Notes under the pieces: model-generated
The model's input: only the letters and a program-made list of their open reading frames with translations
What the model was told of the DNA's origin: nothing
The model's database searches: none
NCBI RefSeq assembly: GCF_003940805.1
Contig: NZ_CP034328.1
Coordinates: 682,001 to 746,000 of the forward strand
Length of the DNA stretch: 64,000 nt
Reading direction: 5' to 3'
Source of the DNA: Tabrizicola piscis
GTDB lineage: Bacteria; Pseudomonadota; Alphaproteobacteria; Rhodobacterales; Rhodobacteraceae
Shown: piece by piece, positions 16,811-25,702 of the stretch
Layout of the letters: every line of letters begins with the position of its first letter
How positions within the stretch are numbered: position 1 is the first letter of the stretch
Position numbers and translations under genes: made by a program

Positions 16811-17617
16811 ATGGGCAATCTTCTTTGCAAGCCGACAGGATCACGCGGCAAGGTGCATGACATCACCCCCGAAAGCGCGGGGTGGGGGTATGTAGGCTTC
16901 TCGCTGTACCGGCTGGAACCGGGCGACGTGGCCGAGGAGGCGACGGGGGACCGGGAGGTGATCCTTGTGCTGGTCGAGGGCAAGGCGACCGTGCAAGCGG
17001 CCGGGCAGGACTGGGGTGAGATGGGCGCACGGATGGACGTGTTCGAAAAGACCGCGCCGCATTGTCTTTATGTTCCGAATGGCAGCGACTGGAGCGCGGT
17101 GGCGACCACCGCCTGTACGCTGGCCGTCTGTTCCGCACCTGGGATGGGGGGGCATCAGGCCCAGCGGTTGGGGCCGGACGGGATTGACCTGACCCCGCGC
17201 GGCAAGGGGACGAACACCCGCCACGTCAACAACATCGCGATGGAGGGGCGGGAGGTGGCGGACAGTCTGCTGGTCACCGAGGTCTTTACCCCCGCCGGGC
17301 ACTGGTCAAGCTACCCCAGCCACCGGCATGACGAGGATGACTTTCCCCGCATGACCTATCTGGAAGAGACCTACTACCACCGCCTCAACCCCGGGCAGGG
17401 GTTTGGCGTCCAGCGGGTCTATACCGAGGATGGGTCGCTGGATGAGACCATGGCGGTGAAGAGCCATGACGTGGTGCTGGTCCCGAAAGGGCATCATCCC
17501 TGCGGGGCGCCGTATGGGTATGAGATGTATTATCTGAACGTGATGGCGGGGCCGACCCGGAAGTGGCGGTTCCAGAATGATCCCGACCATGACTGGATCG
17601 CCAAGCGGGACGCCTGA
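16811..17617 (+). CDS. iolB: 5-deoxy-glucuronate isomerase
   Basis: This 268-residue double-cupin protein converts 5-deoxy-glucuronate to 2-deoxy-5-keto-gluconate, the substrate of IolC. The metal-binding SYPSHRHDEDDFPRMTYLEE segment and the GHHPCGAPYGYEMYYLNVM segment are characteristic. It ends the iol run here. The window has no iolG dehydrogenase or iolA dehydrogenase, so the first and last steps must be encoded elsewhere. Confidence 0.95.
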   Translation: MGNLLCKPTGSRGKVHDITPESAGWGYVGFSLYRLEPGDVAEEATGDREVILVLVEGKATVQAAGQDWGEMGARMDVFEKTAPHCLYVPNGSDWSAVATTACTLAVCSAPGMGGHQAQRLGPDGIDLTPRGKGTNTRHVNNIAMEGREVADSLLVTEVFTPAGHWSSYPSHRHDEDDFPRMTYLEETYYHRLNPGQGFGVQRVYTEDGSLDETMAVKSHDVVLVPKGHHPCGAPYGYEMYYLNVMAGPTRKWRFQNDPDHDWIAKRDA

Positions 17618-17622
17618 GGGGG

Positions 17623-17641
17623 GTGTCCCTGCCCGGGACAC
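17623..17641. terminator. Hairpin between iolB and convergent ABC operon
   Basis: GTGTCCC-TGCCC-GGGACAC forms a 7-bp stem directly after iolB and about 70 bases from the end of the convergent permease gene. It lacks a long T-run on the plus side (TTGGC follows). A similar TGTCCC...GGGACA stem follows prfC. Confidence 0.55.
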
Positions 17642-17708
17642 TTGGCAAACTGTTTGATTTCAGTGGCTTGGCCGACCGCGTTTACCAGATGTTAAACTCT
17701 GGCCACGG

Positions 17709-18536
17709 TCAGGCCGTCTTTTGCGGCACCCGGTTTTCCAGCCAGCGGAACAAGAGGACGATCAGCCCGGCAATGGCCATGTAGACCACGGCCAGAAGCA
17801 GGAGCGGCTCGTAGACCACAAAAGTATCCTGCCGGATGCGCGATGACACGGCGTAGATGTCTACCACAGTGATGGTGGCAACCAAGGGCGTGGCCTTCAG
17901 CGTCAGCACGGTTTCGCCCCCCAAGGTGGGCAGAACGCGCTGGATTGCTTGGGGCAGCCAGATGCGGCGGAAGATGGTGAAGCGGGGCATGCCCATCGCC
18001 TTTGCTGCCTCAAGCTGGCCATGCGGCACGCCCTTGAAGGCGCCGCGCATCACCTCGCCTTCATAGCCTGCAACAGAGAGCGTCAGCGCAAGGACCGCAT
18101 AGGGCCAGGCCTGCCGCAGGATGGGCCAAAGGTCGCTTTCCCTGATCCACGGGATCGACGGGAACAGCGAACCGAGCCCGTAGTACAGGAGCCAAAGCTG
18201 CAACAGCAGCGGCGTGCCGCGCACAAGCCCGCAGAAGGCGCGGGCGGGCATGGCCAGCCACCACGGGCCTGCCGCCTGCGCAAGGCCAAGCGGGATGGCC
18301 AGCAGCATCCCCAAGACCATGGTCACGACCAAAAGCCAGCAGGTCGTCCAGATGCCACGCAGGATCAGGCTGTGGTACTTTTCAGACGCGAGCCATGTCC
18401 AGTTCAGGCTGGTGGCGCACCAGATCACCAGAAGCACCGCCACGGCGGCCATCACTATGCGGCGGGGCACCCAGAAGCCGGGGGTCAGGGCTGCCTCGGG
18501 CTGGGCCGCCGCCTGTTGCACGGGGAGGTCCGCCAT
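17709..18536 (-). CDS. Polar amino-acid ABC transporter permease (HisM-like)
   Basis: This 275-residue inner-membrane protein is of the HisMQ/GlnP type. After a Gln/Ala-rich cytoplasmic N-terminus (about 1-25) come five to six hydrophobic segments and the EAA-like loop EAAKAMGMPRFTIFRRIWLPQA that contacts the ATPase. Its ATG overlaps the TGA of the upstream permease by one base (TGATG). It is the last gene of the minus-strand order ATPase, binding protein, repeat array, permease, permease. Confidence 0.92.
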   Translation of the reverse strand: MADLPVQQAAAQPEAALTPGFWVPRRIVMAAVAVLLVIWCATSLNWTWLASEKYHSLILRGIWTTCWLLVVTMVLGMLLAIPLGLAQAAGPWWLAMPARAFCGLVRGTPLLLQLWLLYYGLGSLFPSIPWIRESDLWPILRQAWPYAVLALTLSVAGYEGEVMRGAFKGVPHGQLEAAKAMGMPRFTIFRRIWLPQAIQRVLPTLGGETVLTLKATPLVATITVVDIYAVSSRIRQDTFVVYEPLLLLAVVYMAIAGLIVLLFRWLENRVPQKTA

Positions 18537-19273
18537 CAGCCCGACCCCGGCCGGACCTGACCACGGCGGGCCCAGGCTTCGGCCTTAGCAAAGAGGATCG
18601 TGGAAAGGATCGAGATCACCAGATACAGGACACCCGCCGCCATGAAGAAGGTGAAGAAGGCCTTGGTCGTGCTGGCTGCCTGCCGGGTGACCAGCGTCAG
18701 TTCGGCATAGCCCACCACGGCCAGAAGGGCCGTATCCTTCGTCGCGATCAGCCAGAGGTTCGCCAGCCCCGGAATGGCGGCGGCCAGCATCTGCGGGAAG
18801 GTGACCCGCCAAGCCAGCATCAGGGGCGGCATGCCCATGGCGCGCGCCGCCTCGATCTGGCCGGAGGGGACGGAGAGGATGGCCCCGCGCAACACCTCGG
18901 TCGCGTAGGCGCCCTGCACGACGCCCAGAACCACGATGCCGGCCACAAAGCCCGAGATCTGCACCCGCTCAAACCCCCAGGCCAGCAGGAGGTTGTTCAG
19001 TGAGGAGGTGAAGGCGAAGTAGAGGATCAGGATCAGCACCAGTTCCGGCACGGCGCGGACCACGGTGGTGTAGATGCCCAAGAGGTCACGGGTGACGGGG
19101 CTGCCGTAAAGCTTGCCATAGGCCCCGCCGACCCCGATCAGGAGGCCAAGCGCGAACGCCCCGATCGCGATCATGATCGACTTGCTGAGCGCTACCAGCA
19201 GGGTCGCCCCCCAGCCGGGCGGGGAGAAGGCGAGCAGATCGAGGGTTGAGGCCAGAAGCGGACCGCCGGTCAT
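18536..19273 (-). CDS. Polar amino-acid ABC transporter permease (HisQ-like)
   Basis: This 245-residue membrane protein is the partner permease. It has a typical HisQ start, FALGLLIGVGGAYGKLYGS, and the EAA loop EAARAMGMPPLMLAWRVTFP. It begins at ATG 19273 after a 665-base spacer filled with hairpin-forming tandem repeats, so its expression is probably lower than that of the binding protein from the same promoter. It is translationally coupled to the next permease. Confidence 0.92.
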   Translation of the reverse strand: MTGGPLLASTLDLLAFSPPGWGATLLVALSKSIMIAIGAFALGLLIGVGGAYGKLYGSPVTRDLLGIYTTVVRAVPELVLILILYFAFTSSLNNLLLAWGFERVQISGFVAGIVVLGVVQGAYATEVLRGAILSVPSGQIEAARAMGMPPLMLAWRVTFPQMLAAAIPGLANLWLIATKDTALLAVVGYAELTLVTRQAASTTKAFFTFFMAAGVLYLVISILSTILFAKAEAWARRGQVRPGSG

Positions 19274-19342
19274 GACGCGGCCCTTGCCGGGGAAAGGGCG
19301 CTGCGTGGACGCAAGTTAGGGAACGCGGCCCCCCCACCCTCT

Positions 19343-19870
19343 CCCTCCCCCACGAGGGGGGAGGGAAGCGCTTGATCGCCATGGTGCGGCGTGGGTGGTT
19401 GGCCATTGGCACGACGCTGGGCATGCGCGCCTCCCCTCCCCCCTTGTGGGGAGGGGGTGGGGGGCATCCCGCAGGCAGGGGGAACGTCGGCTGCCGAGGC
19501 AGTCCTTCCGGCCCCTGCTTGACACGCATGGCGGAGAGGAAGCGCTTGATCGCCATGGTGCGGCGTGGGTGGCTGGCCATGGGTGCGACGCTGGGCGTGT
19601 GCGCCTCCCCTCCCCCCTGGTGGGGAGGGGCTGGGGGTGGGGGGCATCCTGTCGGCATGGGGAACGTCGGCTGCCGAGGCAGTCCTGCCGGCCCCTGCTT
19701 GACCCGCATGGAGGAAAGGAAGCGCTTGATCGCCATGGTGTGGCGTGGGTGGCTGGCCATGGGTGCGACGCTGGGCGTGCGCGCCTCCCCTCCCCCGTTG
19801 TGGGGAGGGGATGGGGGTGGGGGGCATCCTGCTGGCATGGGGAACGTCGGCTGCCATGGCAGTCCTGCCA
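19343..19870. repeat. Tandem array of about 175-180-bp repeats with GC-rich hairpins
   Basis: Three head-to-tail units start at 19364, 19538 and 19718 with GGAAGCGCTTGATCGCCATG; the periods are 174 and 180 bases and the third unit is cut at about 19870. Each unit contains an inverted repeat of the form CCCCTCCCC-loop-GGGGAGGGG (for example 19433-19456), and a related hairpin (CCCTCCCCC...GGGGGAGGG) lies at 19343-19365. The 6-base size difference comes from an extra CTGGGG-like block. The array fills the gap between the binding-protein stop (19939) and the permease start (19273). Because both periods are multiples of three, a minus-strand frame stays open through all copies, but its Pro/Gly-rich translation looks non-coding. 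Confidence 0.9.
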
Positions 19871-19938
19871 TGGTCGCCCCCCCCTGGCGGGAAGGACGGC
19901 GCCTTTGCCTGCCTTGGCATGCCCCGGCGGATCACGCC

Positions 19939-20706
19939 TTAGCCGCCGTAGATCGACGACGAGAAGTAGTTGGCGGTGATCGTGTCATAGGTGCCGTCGG
20001 CGATGACCTTTGCGATGGCCGCGTTCAGCTTTTCGCGCAGCTCATCCTCGCCCTTGCGGATCCCGGCGCCGACGCCAAGGCCAAGGATCGTCGGATCATC
20101 GGCGACCGCGCCCTTGCTTTCGCAGCAGGCCATGCCGGCTTCGGAAGCGAGGAAGGCGTCCATGGCGATGCTGTCGGCCTGGGTCGCGTCAATGCGGCCG
20201 GCGGCGAGGTCGGAGTTCGCCTCATCCTGGGTCTGGTAGATCTTGATCTCGGCCGCGGTGGGGCCGAAATACTTCTGGGCGTAGTCGGCGTGGATGGTCG
20301 AGGCCTGCACGCCGATGATCTTGCCGGTCAGCCCTTCTGGCGTCGGGGCGATGTCACCGCCCTTGGCCCCGACGATGACGGTGGGGGTGTTGTAGTACTT
20401 GTCCGAAAAGTCGATGGTCTTGGACCGTTCTTCGGTGATCGACATCGAGGCCATGATCACGTCGATCTGGCCCGAGGTCAGCGAGGGAATGATGCCATCC
20501 CATGCGACCGGGGTGATGACGCATTGCATTTCGCCAGCGGCGCAGACGGCGTTGATGAAGTCGACCTCCCAGCCGACCCAGTTGCCGGAGGCGTCGGGGC
20601 TGGCGAAGGGCGGGTAGGCTTCGGCGGCGATGCCGATCTTGACCTCTTGCGCGGCGACAGGGGCTGCGAACAGCAGCGCGGCGGCGACCAGGGTTGTGAA
20701 TTTCAT
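19939..20706 (-). CDS. Polar amino-acid ABC transporter substrate-binding protein
   Basis: This 255-residue periplasmic protein has a signal peptide (MKFTTLVAAALLFAAPVAAQ) and a family 3 binding domain resembling lysine/arginine/ornithine proteins: VKIGIAAEAYPPFA at the start of the mature protein, GWEVDFINAVC, and SMSITEERSKTIDFSDKYY. A Cys pair is visible (CAAGEMQC). AAGGAG lies upstream of ATG 20706. It is separated from the ATPase gene by about 30 bases and from the permease genes by the repeat array. The exact amino acid cannot be read from the sequence. Confidence 0.92.
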   Translation of the reverse strand: MKFTTLVAAALLFAAPVAAQEVKIGIAAEAYPPFASPDASGNWVGWEVDFINAVCAAGEMQCVITPVAWDGIIPSLTSGQIDVIMASMSITEERSKTIDFSDKYYNTPTVIVGAKGGDIAPTPEGLTGKIIGVQASTIHADYAQKYFGPTAAEIKIYQTQDEANSDLAAGRIDATQADSIAMDAFLASEAGMACCESKGAVADDPTILGLGVGAGIRKGEDELREKLNAAIAKVIADGTYDTITANYFSSSIYGG

Positions 20707-20737
20707 GTGTGTCTCCTTGGTGGGTTGTTCCGTCTTT

Positions 20738-21511
20738 TCAGGCGACGGATTTGAGGAACTGTTTCAGACGGTCGGATTTCGGGGCGCCAAACAGCTGGTC
20801 CGGCGGGCCCTGTTCTTCGATCAGACCGTTGTGAAGGTAGATGACATGGGTGGCAACCTCACGCGCGAACTTCATCTCATGCGTGACAAGGATCATGGTG
20901 CGGCCCTCATCGGCGAGGCCCTTGATGACCTGCAGCACCTCGCCCACCAGTTCGGGGTCGAGGGCGCTGGTCGGTTCGTCGAAGAGCATGGCCTTGGGTT
21001 CCATGCACAAGGCGCGGGCGATGGCGGCGCGCTGCTGCTGGCCGCCGGACATGAAGGCGGGATAGGCGCCCTCTTTCTCGGCCAGACCGACGCGGGCGAG
21101 GAGTTTGCGCGCGCGCTCGATGGCCACGTCGCGCGGGCATTTCATGACATGCACCGGAACCTCGATCAGGTTTTCAAGGACGGTGCGGTGGGTCCAGAGG
21201 TTGAAGCTTTGGAACACCATGCCGAGCGACTGACGGATGCGTTCCAACTGGCGGCGGTCTGCGGGGCTGCCGTCCGGGCGCATGGCCACGGCTTCGCCCG
21301 CGATGGAGATGACGCCGGAGGACGGCGTTTCCAGAAAGTTGATGCAGCGCAGCATGGTGGACTTGCCCGACCCGGAGCCGCCGATGATGGCCACCACATC
21401 GCCTTCATGCGCGGTCAGCGAGACGCCCTTCAACACATGATGCGTGCCAAAGCTTTTGTGCAGGTCATGGACCTGGATCGCCTCGGTCGATGAAAGGGTG
21501 TTGTCGGCCAT
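20738..21511 (-). CDS. Polar amino-acid ABC transporter ATPase (HisP/GlnQ-like)
   Basis: This 257-residue ATPase has Walker A GGSGSGKST, the Q-loop VFQSFNLWTHRTVLENL, signature MSGGQQQRAAIARAL and Walker B AMLFDEPTSALDPEL, with a switch His in LVTHEMKFA. It energises the amino-acid importer whose other genes follow on the minus strand. I chose ATG 21511 (MADNTLSSTEAI) rather than the in-frame codon at 21571, since it gives the usual N-terminus. surE is divergent, 127 bases away. Confidence 0.93.
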   Translation of the reverse strand: MADNTLSSTEAIQVHDLHKSFGTHHVLKGVSLTAHEGDVVAIIGGSGSGKSTMLRCINFLETPSSGVISIAGEAVAMRPDGSPADRRQLERIRQSLGMVFQSFNLWTHRTVLENLIEVPVHVMKCPRDVAIERARKLLARVGLAEKEGAYPAFMSGGQQQRAAIARALCMEPKAMLFDEPTSALDPELVGEVLQVIKGLADEGRTMILVTHEMKFAREVATHVIYLHNGLIEEQGPPDQLFGAPKSDRLKQFLKSVA

Positions 21512-21638
21512 GGTCCCCCACTGCTTTCCGGGCATCAAAGCGGTGAAATCGCAGCCGCGCAAGCCCTTCATTCCGGGCGGGGCGCTTGAAGGGGGTCTGT
21601 GCGTCGTCTAAGCAGGGGATGGGTCCACGGGGGAAGCG

Positions 21639-22424
21639 ATGCGCATTCTGATCACCAATGACGATGGCATCAACGCCCCGGGCCTTGAGGTCCTGACCGA
21701 GATCGCCACCAAGATCGCCGGGCCGGGGGGCGAGGTGTGGACGGTGGCCCCCGCCTTTGAACAATCCGGCGTGGGGCATTGCATCAGCTATACCCATCCG
21801 ATGATGATTGCCGAACTAGCCCCAAGGCGCTTTGCGGCCGAAGGCAGCCCGGCGGATTGCGTGCTGGCGGCGATTTATGACGTACTGGACGGGGCAAAGC
21901 CGGATCTGGTGCTGTCGGGCGTCAACCGGGGGAACAACGCGGCGGAAAACGTGCTTTATTCCGGCACTATCGGCGGCGCGATGGAGGCGGCGTTGCAGGG
22001 CGTGCCGGCGATTGCGCTGTCGCAGTTCTTCGGGCCGGAGAACGCCCGGCTGGCCGATCCGTTCGAAAGCGCGCGGGTCCATGGCGCGGCTGTCGTGCGC
22101 GCCCTTCTGGACAAGGGCATCTGGACCGAAGGCGACTACCGGGTGTTTTACAACATCAACTTCCCGCCCCTGACGGCGGCTGACACCTTGGGCATGAAAG
22201 TGGCCCCACAGGGGTTCCGCCGCGATACGGCCTTCAGTGTGGAACCGCACCAGTCGCCATCAGGGCGCAAGTTCCTGTGGATCAAGGGCGGGCCGCAGCA
22301 TACGCCCACCCTGCCCGGCACGGATGCGGCGGTAAACCTTGAAGGCTTCATCTCGATCACCCCGATGCGCGCGGACCTGACGGCGCATGATCTTCTGGCC
22401 GATCTTGAGGCCCGGTTGGCATGA
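21639..22424 (+). CDS. surE: 5'/3'-nucleotidase SurE
   Basis: This 261-residue metal-dependent phosphatase removes phosphate from nucleoside monophosphates. Diagnostic motifs are [15 protein letters not shown] at the N-terminus (metal-binding Asp pair) and [24 protein letters not shown] 21639 follows a GGGGGAAG ribosome site. Its stop overlaps the pcm start (ATGA), and nlpD comes next, the conserved surE-pcm-nlpD order of proteobacteria. Confidence 0.96.
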   Translation: MRILITNDDGINAPGLEVLTEIATKIAGPGGEVWTVAPAFEQSGVGHCISYTHPMMIAELAPRRFAAEGSPADCVLAAIYDVLDGAKPDLVLSGVNRGNNAAENVLYSGTIGGAMEAALQGVPAIALSQFFGPENARLADPFESARVHGAAVVRALLDKGIWTEGDYRVFYNINFPPLTAADTLGMKVAPQGFRRDTAFSVEPHQSPSGRKFLWIKGGPQHTPTLPGTDAAVNLEGFISITPMRADLTAHDLLADLEARLA

Positions 22425-23107
22425 GCACCGGCCCGGAGGACTTTGATGACACCTCCGATCAGCCCGGGGAGGGGCTTGCCGAACGCAAGATGCGGTTCCT
22501 GTTTGCCTTGCGGTCCCGGGGGGTGACGGACACCCGCGTGCTGACGGCGATGGAGCGGGTGGACCGGGGCCTGTTCGTGCGCGGACTGTTTGCCGACCGG
22601 GCCTATGAGGACATGCCCCTGCCCATTGCCTGCGGTCAGACGATCAGCCAACCCTCCGTCGTCGGGCTGATGACGCAGGCCCTCCAGGTCAACCCGCGCG
22701 ACACCGTGCTGGAGGTGGGCACGGGGTCGGGCTATCAGGCCGCGATCCTGGCGCAGCTGTGCCGCAGGGTCTACACCGTGGACCGCTATCGCCGGCTGGT
22801 GCGCGAGGCGGGCGAGCTGTTTCGCCAGCTGGACCTGACCAACATCACCTCGATCACGGCTGACGGGTCGTTCGGCCTGCCCGATCAGGGCCCGTTCGAC
22901 CGGATCATCGTGACGGCGGCGGCAGAAGACCCGCCGGGGCCGCTGCTGGAACAGTTGAAGCCCGGCGGGATCATGGTCTTGCCGGTCGGGCAGTCGGATA
23001 CGGTGCAAAGCCTGATCAAGGTCACGCGGTCATCACGCGGGTTTGACTATGAAGAACTTCGCCCAGTGCGGTTTGTCCCTCTGGTCGAGGGGCTCGGGTC
23101 CGAGTAG
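22421..23107 (+). CDS. pcm: Protein-L-isoaspartate O-methyltransferase
   Basis: This 228-residue cytosolic repair enzyme methylates isoaspartyl residues in aged proteins using S-adenosylmethionine. It has [17 protein letters not shown] near residue 68 and the SAM-binding motif [18 protein letters not shown]. It is translationally coupled to surE. The N-terminal 20 residues are acidic and longer than in E. coli, so an internal start is possible but less well placed. Confidence 0.95.
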   Translation: MSTGPEDFDDTSDQPGEGLAERKMRFLFALRSRGVTDTRVLTAMERVDRGLFVRGLFADRAYEDMPLPIACGQTISQPSVVGLMTQALQVNPRDTVLEVGTGSGYQAAILAQLCRRVYTVDRYRRLVREAGELFRQLDLTNITSITADGSFGLPDQGPFDRIIVTAAAEDPPGPLLEQLKPGGIMVLPVGQSDTVQSLIKVTRSSRGFDYEELRPVRFVPLVEGLGSE

Positions 23108-23162
23108 GATAGCGCGCCAGAACCCGGATCAACCGGGGCAGTGGCTTCAGAGGCGGTATTAC

Positions 23163-24311
23163 ATGCGGACACCTGGCAGTACTTCCCGGATCGGTCTGGT
23201 CCTTGGCGCAAGCGTTCTGGCGTTGTCGGCCTGTGTGCAAAGCAACAATCTGGACTGGGACCTGCGGGCGGGTGGCGGCAACACGTCAGACGCGGCCCGG
23301 CAGGCGACGGCGGCGGTGCCGACGCCGGATGCCAACGGCATCCTGTCCTACCCGGATTATCAGCTGGCCAAGGCCCAGCGTGGCGATACCGTCGCCTCGA
23401 TGGCCGGGCGGTTGGGCCTGAACCCCGAGGAGCTGGCGCGCACCAACGCGCTGCGCCCGACCGACCCGTTGCGCGATGGCGAGCTTTTGCTGCTGCCGTC
23501 GCGCGTGGCAGCGGCCGCGCAGCCAGCGGTGATTGGTGGCGGGTCGGTGGACATCTCTGCAATCGCGACGACGGCGCTGGACGAAGCCGGTCCTGCGGCT
23601 GCGACCGCCCCGTCGCAGCCCATTCCCGGCCAGCCTCTGACCCACCGCGTGGCGCGGGGCGAAACCGCCTTTACCATCGCGCGGACCTACAACGTGTCGG
23701 CCAAGGCGCTGGCAGACTGGAACCAGCTTGGCGCCGACATGGCGGTACGCGAAGGGCAGACGCTGATCATTCCGATCGCCACCGCCCCCGCGCCGGACCC
23801 GGAACCCGTGGTAACCCCCCCGGGCGCCGGTTCACCCACGCCCGAGCCGCCTTCGGCCGCCAAGCCCCTGCCCGACGAAGAGACCGAGGCCGCGGCCAAC
23901 ACGCCCAAGGCAACCCCGCCCTCCCCCGACCTTGGGGATCAGGCGACCGGGGCCTCGGCGGCGAAGTTCACCATGCCGGTGCAGGGCAAGATCATCCGCG
24001 GCTATGACAAGCGGACCAATCAGGGCATCGACATTGCCGCAGCGGCGGGCACTGCGGTCAAGGCGGCGGATGCGGGGACGGTTTCCGTGATCTCGTCCGA
24101 TACCAATGGCAAGGGGATCGTCATCATCCGCCACGCGGGCGATCTGTTGACGGTCTATGTCGGCGTCAGCAACCCTGCGGTGCAGAAGGGTGCCAAAGTG
24201 TCGCGCGGGCAGGACATCGGCAAGGTCGCGGCGGGCGATCCGGCCTTCCTGCATTTCGAAGTGCGCAATACCTCGAAGGAAAGCTTCGACCCGATGACCT
24301 ACCTGCAGTAG
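23163..24311 (+). CDS. nlpD: NlpD-like lipoprotein with two LysM domains and degenerate M23 domain
   Basis: This 382-residue envelope protein has a lipoprotein signal with lipobox LSAC near residue 20, LysM domains at about 60-105 and 160-207, a Pro-rich linker and a C-terminal LytM/M23 domain. Zinc ligands are missing: NQGIDI lacks the metal His, and VYVGVS replaces the usual YAH, while LHFEVR is kept. It is therefore expected to activate a cell-wall amidase during division, like NlpD/EnvC, not to cut peptidoglycan itself. ATG 23163 has GAGG about nine bases upstream; an in-frame ATG at 23043 would destroy the lipoprotein signal. The synteny with surE-pcm agrees. Confidence 0.9.
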   Translation: MRTPGSTSRIGLVLGASVLALSACVQSNNLDWDLRAGGGNTSDAARQATAAVPTPDANGILSYPDYQLAKAQRGDTVASMAGRLGLNPEELARTNALRPTDPLRDGELLLLPSRVAAAAQPAVIGGGSVDISAIATTALDEAGPAAATAPSQPIPGQPLTHRVARGETAFTIARTYNVSAKALADWNQLGADMAVREGQTLIIPIATAPAPDPEPVVTPPGAGSPTPEPPSAAKPLPDEETEAAANTPKATPPSPDLGDQATGASAAKFTMPVQGKIIRGYDKRTNQGIDIAAAAGTAVKAADAGTVSVISSDTNGKGIVIIRHAGDLLTVYVGVSNPAVQKGAKVSRGQDIGKVAAGDPAFLHFEVRNTSKESFDPMTYLQ

Positions 24312-24341
24312 CCGTCCGGGGCGTTTTGCCTGCACGGGAGG

Positions 24342-24368
24342 GCACGAATTTTCGGCGAAAATTCGTGC
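24342..24368. terminator. Perfect palindromic terminator between convergent genes, palindrome family copy 1
   Basis: A 12-bp stem (GCACGAATTTTC, loop GGC, GAAAATTCGTGC) lies between the stops of nlpD (plus) and the CBS-domain gene (minus), so it probably ends both. A near-identical palindrome occurs at 40727-40753. Confidence 0.75.
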
Positions 24369-24375
24369 GCTTTGG

Positions 24376-25650
24376 TCAGGCTGACAGGCGGGACACCAGC
24401 ACTTTGTCGATGCGGCGGGCGTCAAGGTCGATCACTTCGAACCGGTGGCCTTCGACGGTGAAGACCGCGCCAAGCTCTGGAATCCGGCCCAGCTGGTGCA
24501 GGACGAGACCCGCGACGGTGTCATAATCCCCGGCGATGTCGCGCGGCAGGCCCAGCTTGTCGCAGAATTCATCCGCCGGCATCCAGCCAGCCACCAGATG
24601 GCTGCCGTCTTCGCGGCGGACCATCGCAGGTTCGTCCACCTCGCTTGACGCGATGGCCCCGGTGATGGCGTCAAGCACGTCGTCGGTGGTGATGATGCCT
24701 TCGAAATGGCCATACTCATCATAGACCAGCGCAATGTGATGTTCGGATTTCTGCAGGATTTCAATCACATCCAGCGCTTCCGTCCGGTCTGATACGACCG
24801 GCACCTCGCGCAGCAGCGCAGCGACGTCCAGCGGTTCGCGGCGCGAGACGGCCTGAAAGGCATCCGCCAGCAGCACGATGCCGACCACATCGCCTTCCGT
24901 GTTGACCACGGGCATGCGCGCCCGGGCGATGCGGCGGATGGCGGTCAGCGCTTCGGCCCCGGTGGCGGCAAGGGGCAGCATGTCAAGATCGCGGCGCGGG
25001 GTCATCAGGCCGCTGGCGGTGCGGTCCGACAGGCGCATGACGCCGGCCATCATCTCACGCTCTTCGGGTTCCAGCACGCCGCCTTCATGGGCTTCGGCGA
25101 GAAGGACATGGACCTCTTCCTCGGTCACCCGGTTTTCATTGGCGCCGGACTGGCCCAGTACGAACAGGACGGCTTTGCCCGACCGGTCCAGCAACCACAC
25201 GATCAGAGCGCCGATCATGGCGAGAAAGGTCATCGCCGGGGCGACGCGGATGGCAACGGCTTCGGGATTGCGAAGCGCCATCTGTTTGGGGACCAGTTCG
25301 CCGATGATCAGGCTGAAATAGGTCAGGGCCACCACAACCCCCCCGACACCCAGTGTCGCGGCCCAGTCGGCGGGCATCCCTTGCGCAATCAGCCAGCCCT
25401 CAAGCCGCAAGCCAAGGGTCGCCCCGGACAGCGCACCCGACAGGACGCCGACCGCCGTGATCCCGATCTGGACCGTGGACAGGAACTTGCCCGGGTTTTC
25501 GGCCAGCCGCAGCGCCATGCGCGCGCCCCGGCTTTTTGCCTCAAGCGTTTTCAAGCGCCCGGGGCGGGCGCTGACAATGGCAAGTTCGGACATGGCAAGA
25601 ACGCCGTTCACGACGATCAGGGCCAGAATGACAAGGATTTCGGTGATCAT
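24376..25650 (-). CDS. CNNM/CorC-type membrane protein with CBS domains
   Basis: This 424-residue protein has an N-terminal DUF21/CNNM membrane domain (about 1-190, four hydrophobic segments, TYFSLIIGELVPKQMALRNPE), a pair of CBS domains (about 210-335, with MTPRRDLDMLP and HIALVYDEYGHFEGIITTDD) and a C-terminal CorC_HlyC domain (about 345-424). The family is annotated as haemolysin-like or as Mg2+/Co2+ export; the transport role is more plausible than lysis. It is the last gene of the minus-strand run that starts with tatA, about 50 bases after the ATPase gene. Confidence 0.9.
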   Translation of the reverse strand: MITEILVILALIVVNGVLAMSELAIVSARPGRLKTLEAKSRGARMALRLAENPGKFLSTVQIGITAVGVLSGALSGATLGLRLEGWLIAQGMPADWAATLGVGGVVVALTYFSLIIGELVPKQMALRNPEAVAIRVAPAMTFLAMIGALIVWLLDRSGKAVLFVLGQSGANENRVTEEEVHVLLAEAHEGGVLEPEEREMMAGVMRLSDRTASGLMTPRRDLDMLPLAATGAEALTAIRRIARARMPVVNTEGDVVGIVLLADAFQAVSRREPLDVAALLREVPVVSDRTEALDVIEILQKSEHHIALVYDEYGHFEGIITTDDVLDAITGAIASSEVDEPAMVRREDGSHLVAGWMPADEFCDKLGLPRDIAGDYDTVAGLVLHQLGRIPELGAVFTVEGHRFEVIDLDARRIDKVLVSRLSA

Positions 25651-25702
25651 GATGGAGGGGGAGGTAGGGCATCACCCCTGCCATTGCAACCGGTGGCTGC
25701 CC

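Noticed and set aside
12099..17617. Complete inositol pathway in one cluster
   Set aside because: iolG (inositol dehydrogenase) and iolA (semialdehyde dehydrogenase) are absent from the window, so the cluster is partial.
19343..19870. CRISPR array
   Set aside because: Units are about 175-180 bases, tandem and almost wholly repeated, with no unique spacers and no cas genes nearby.
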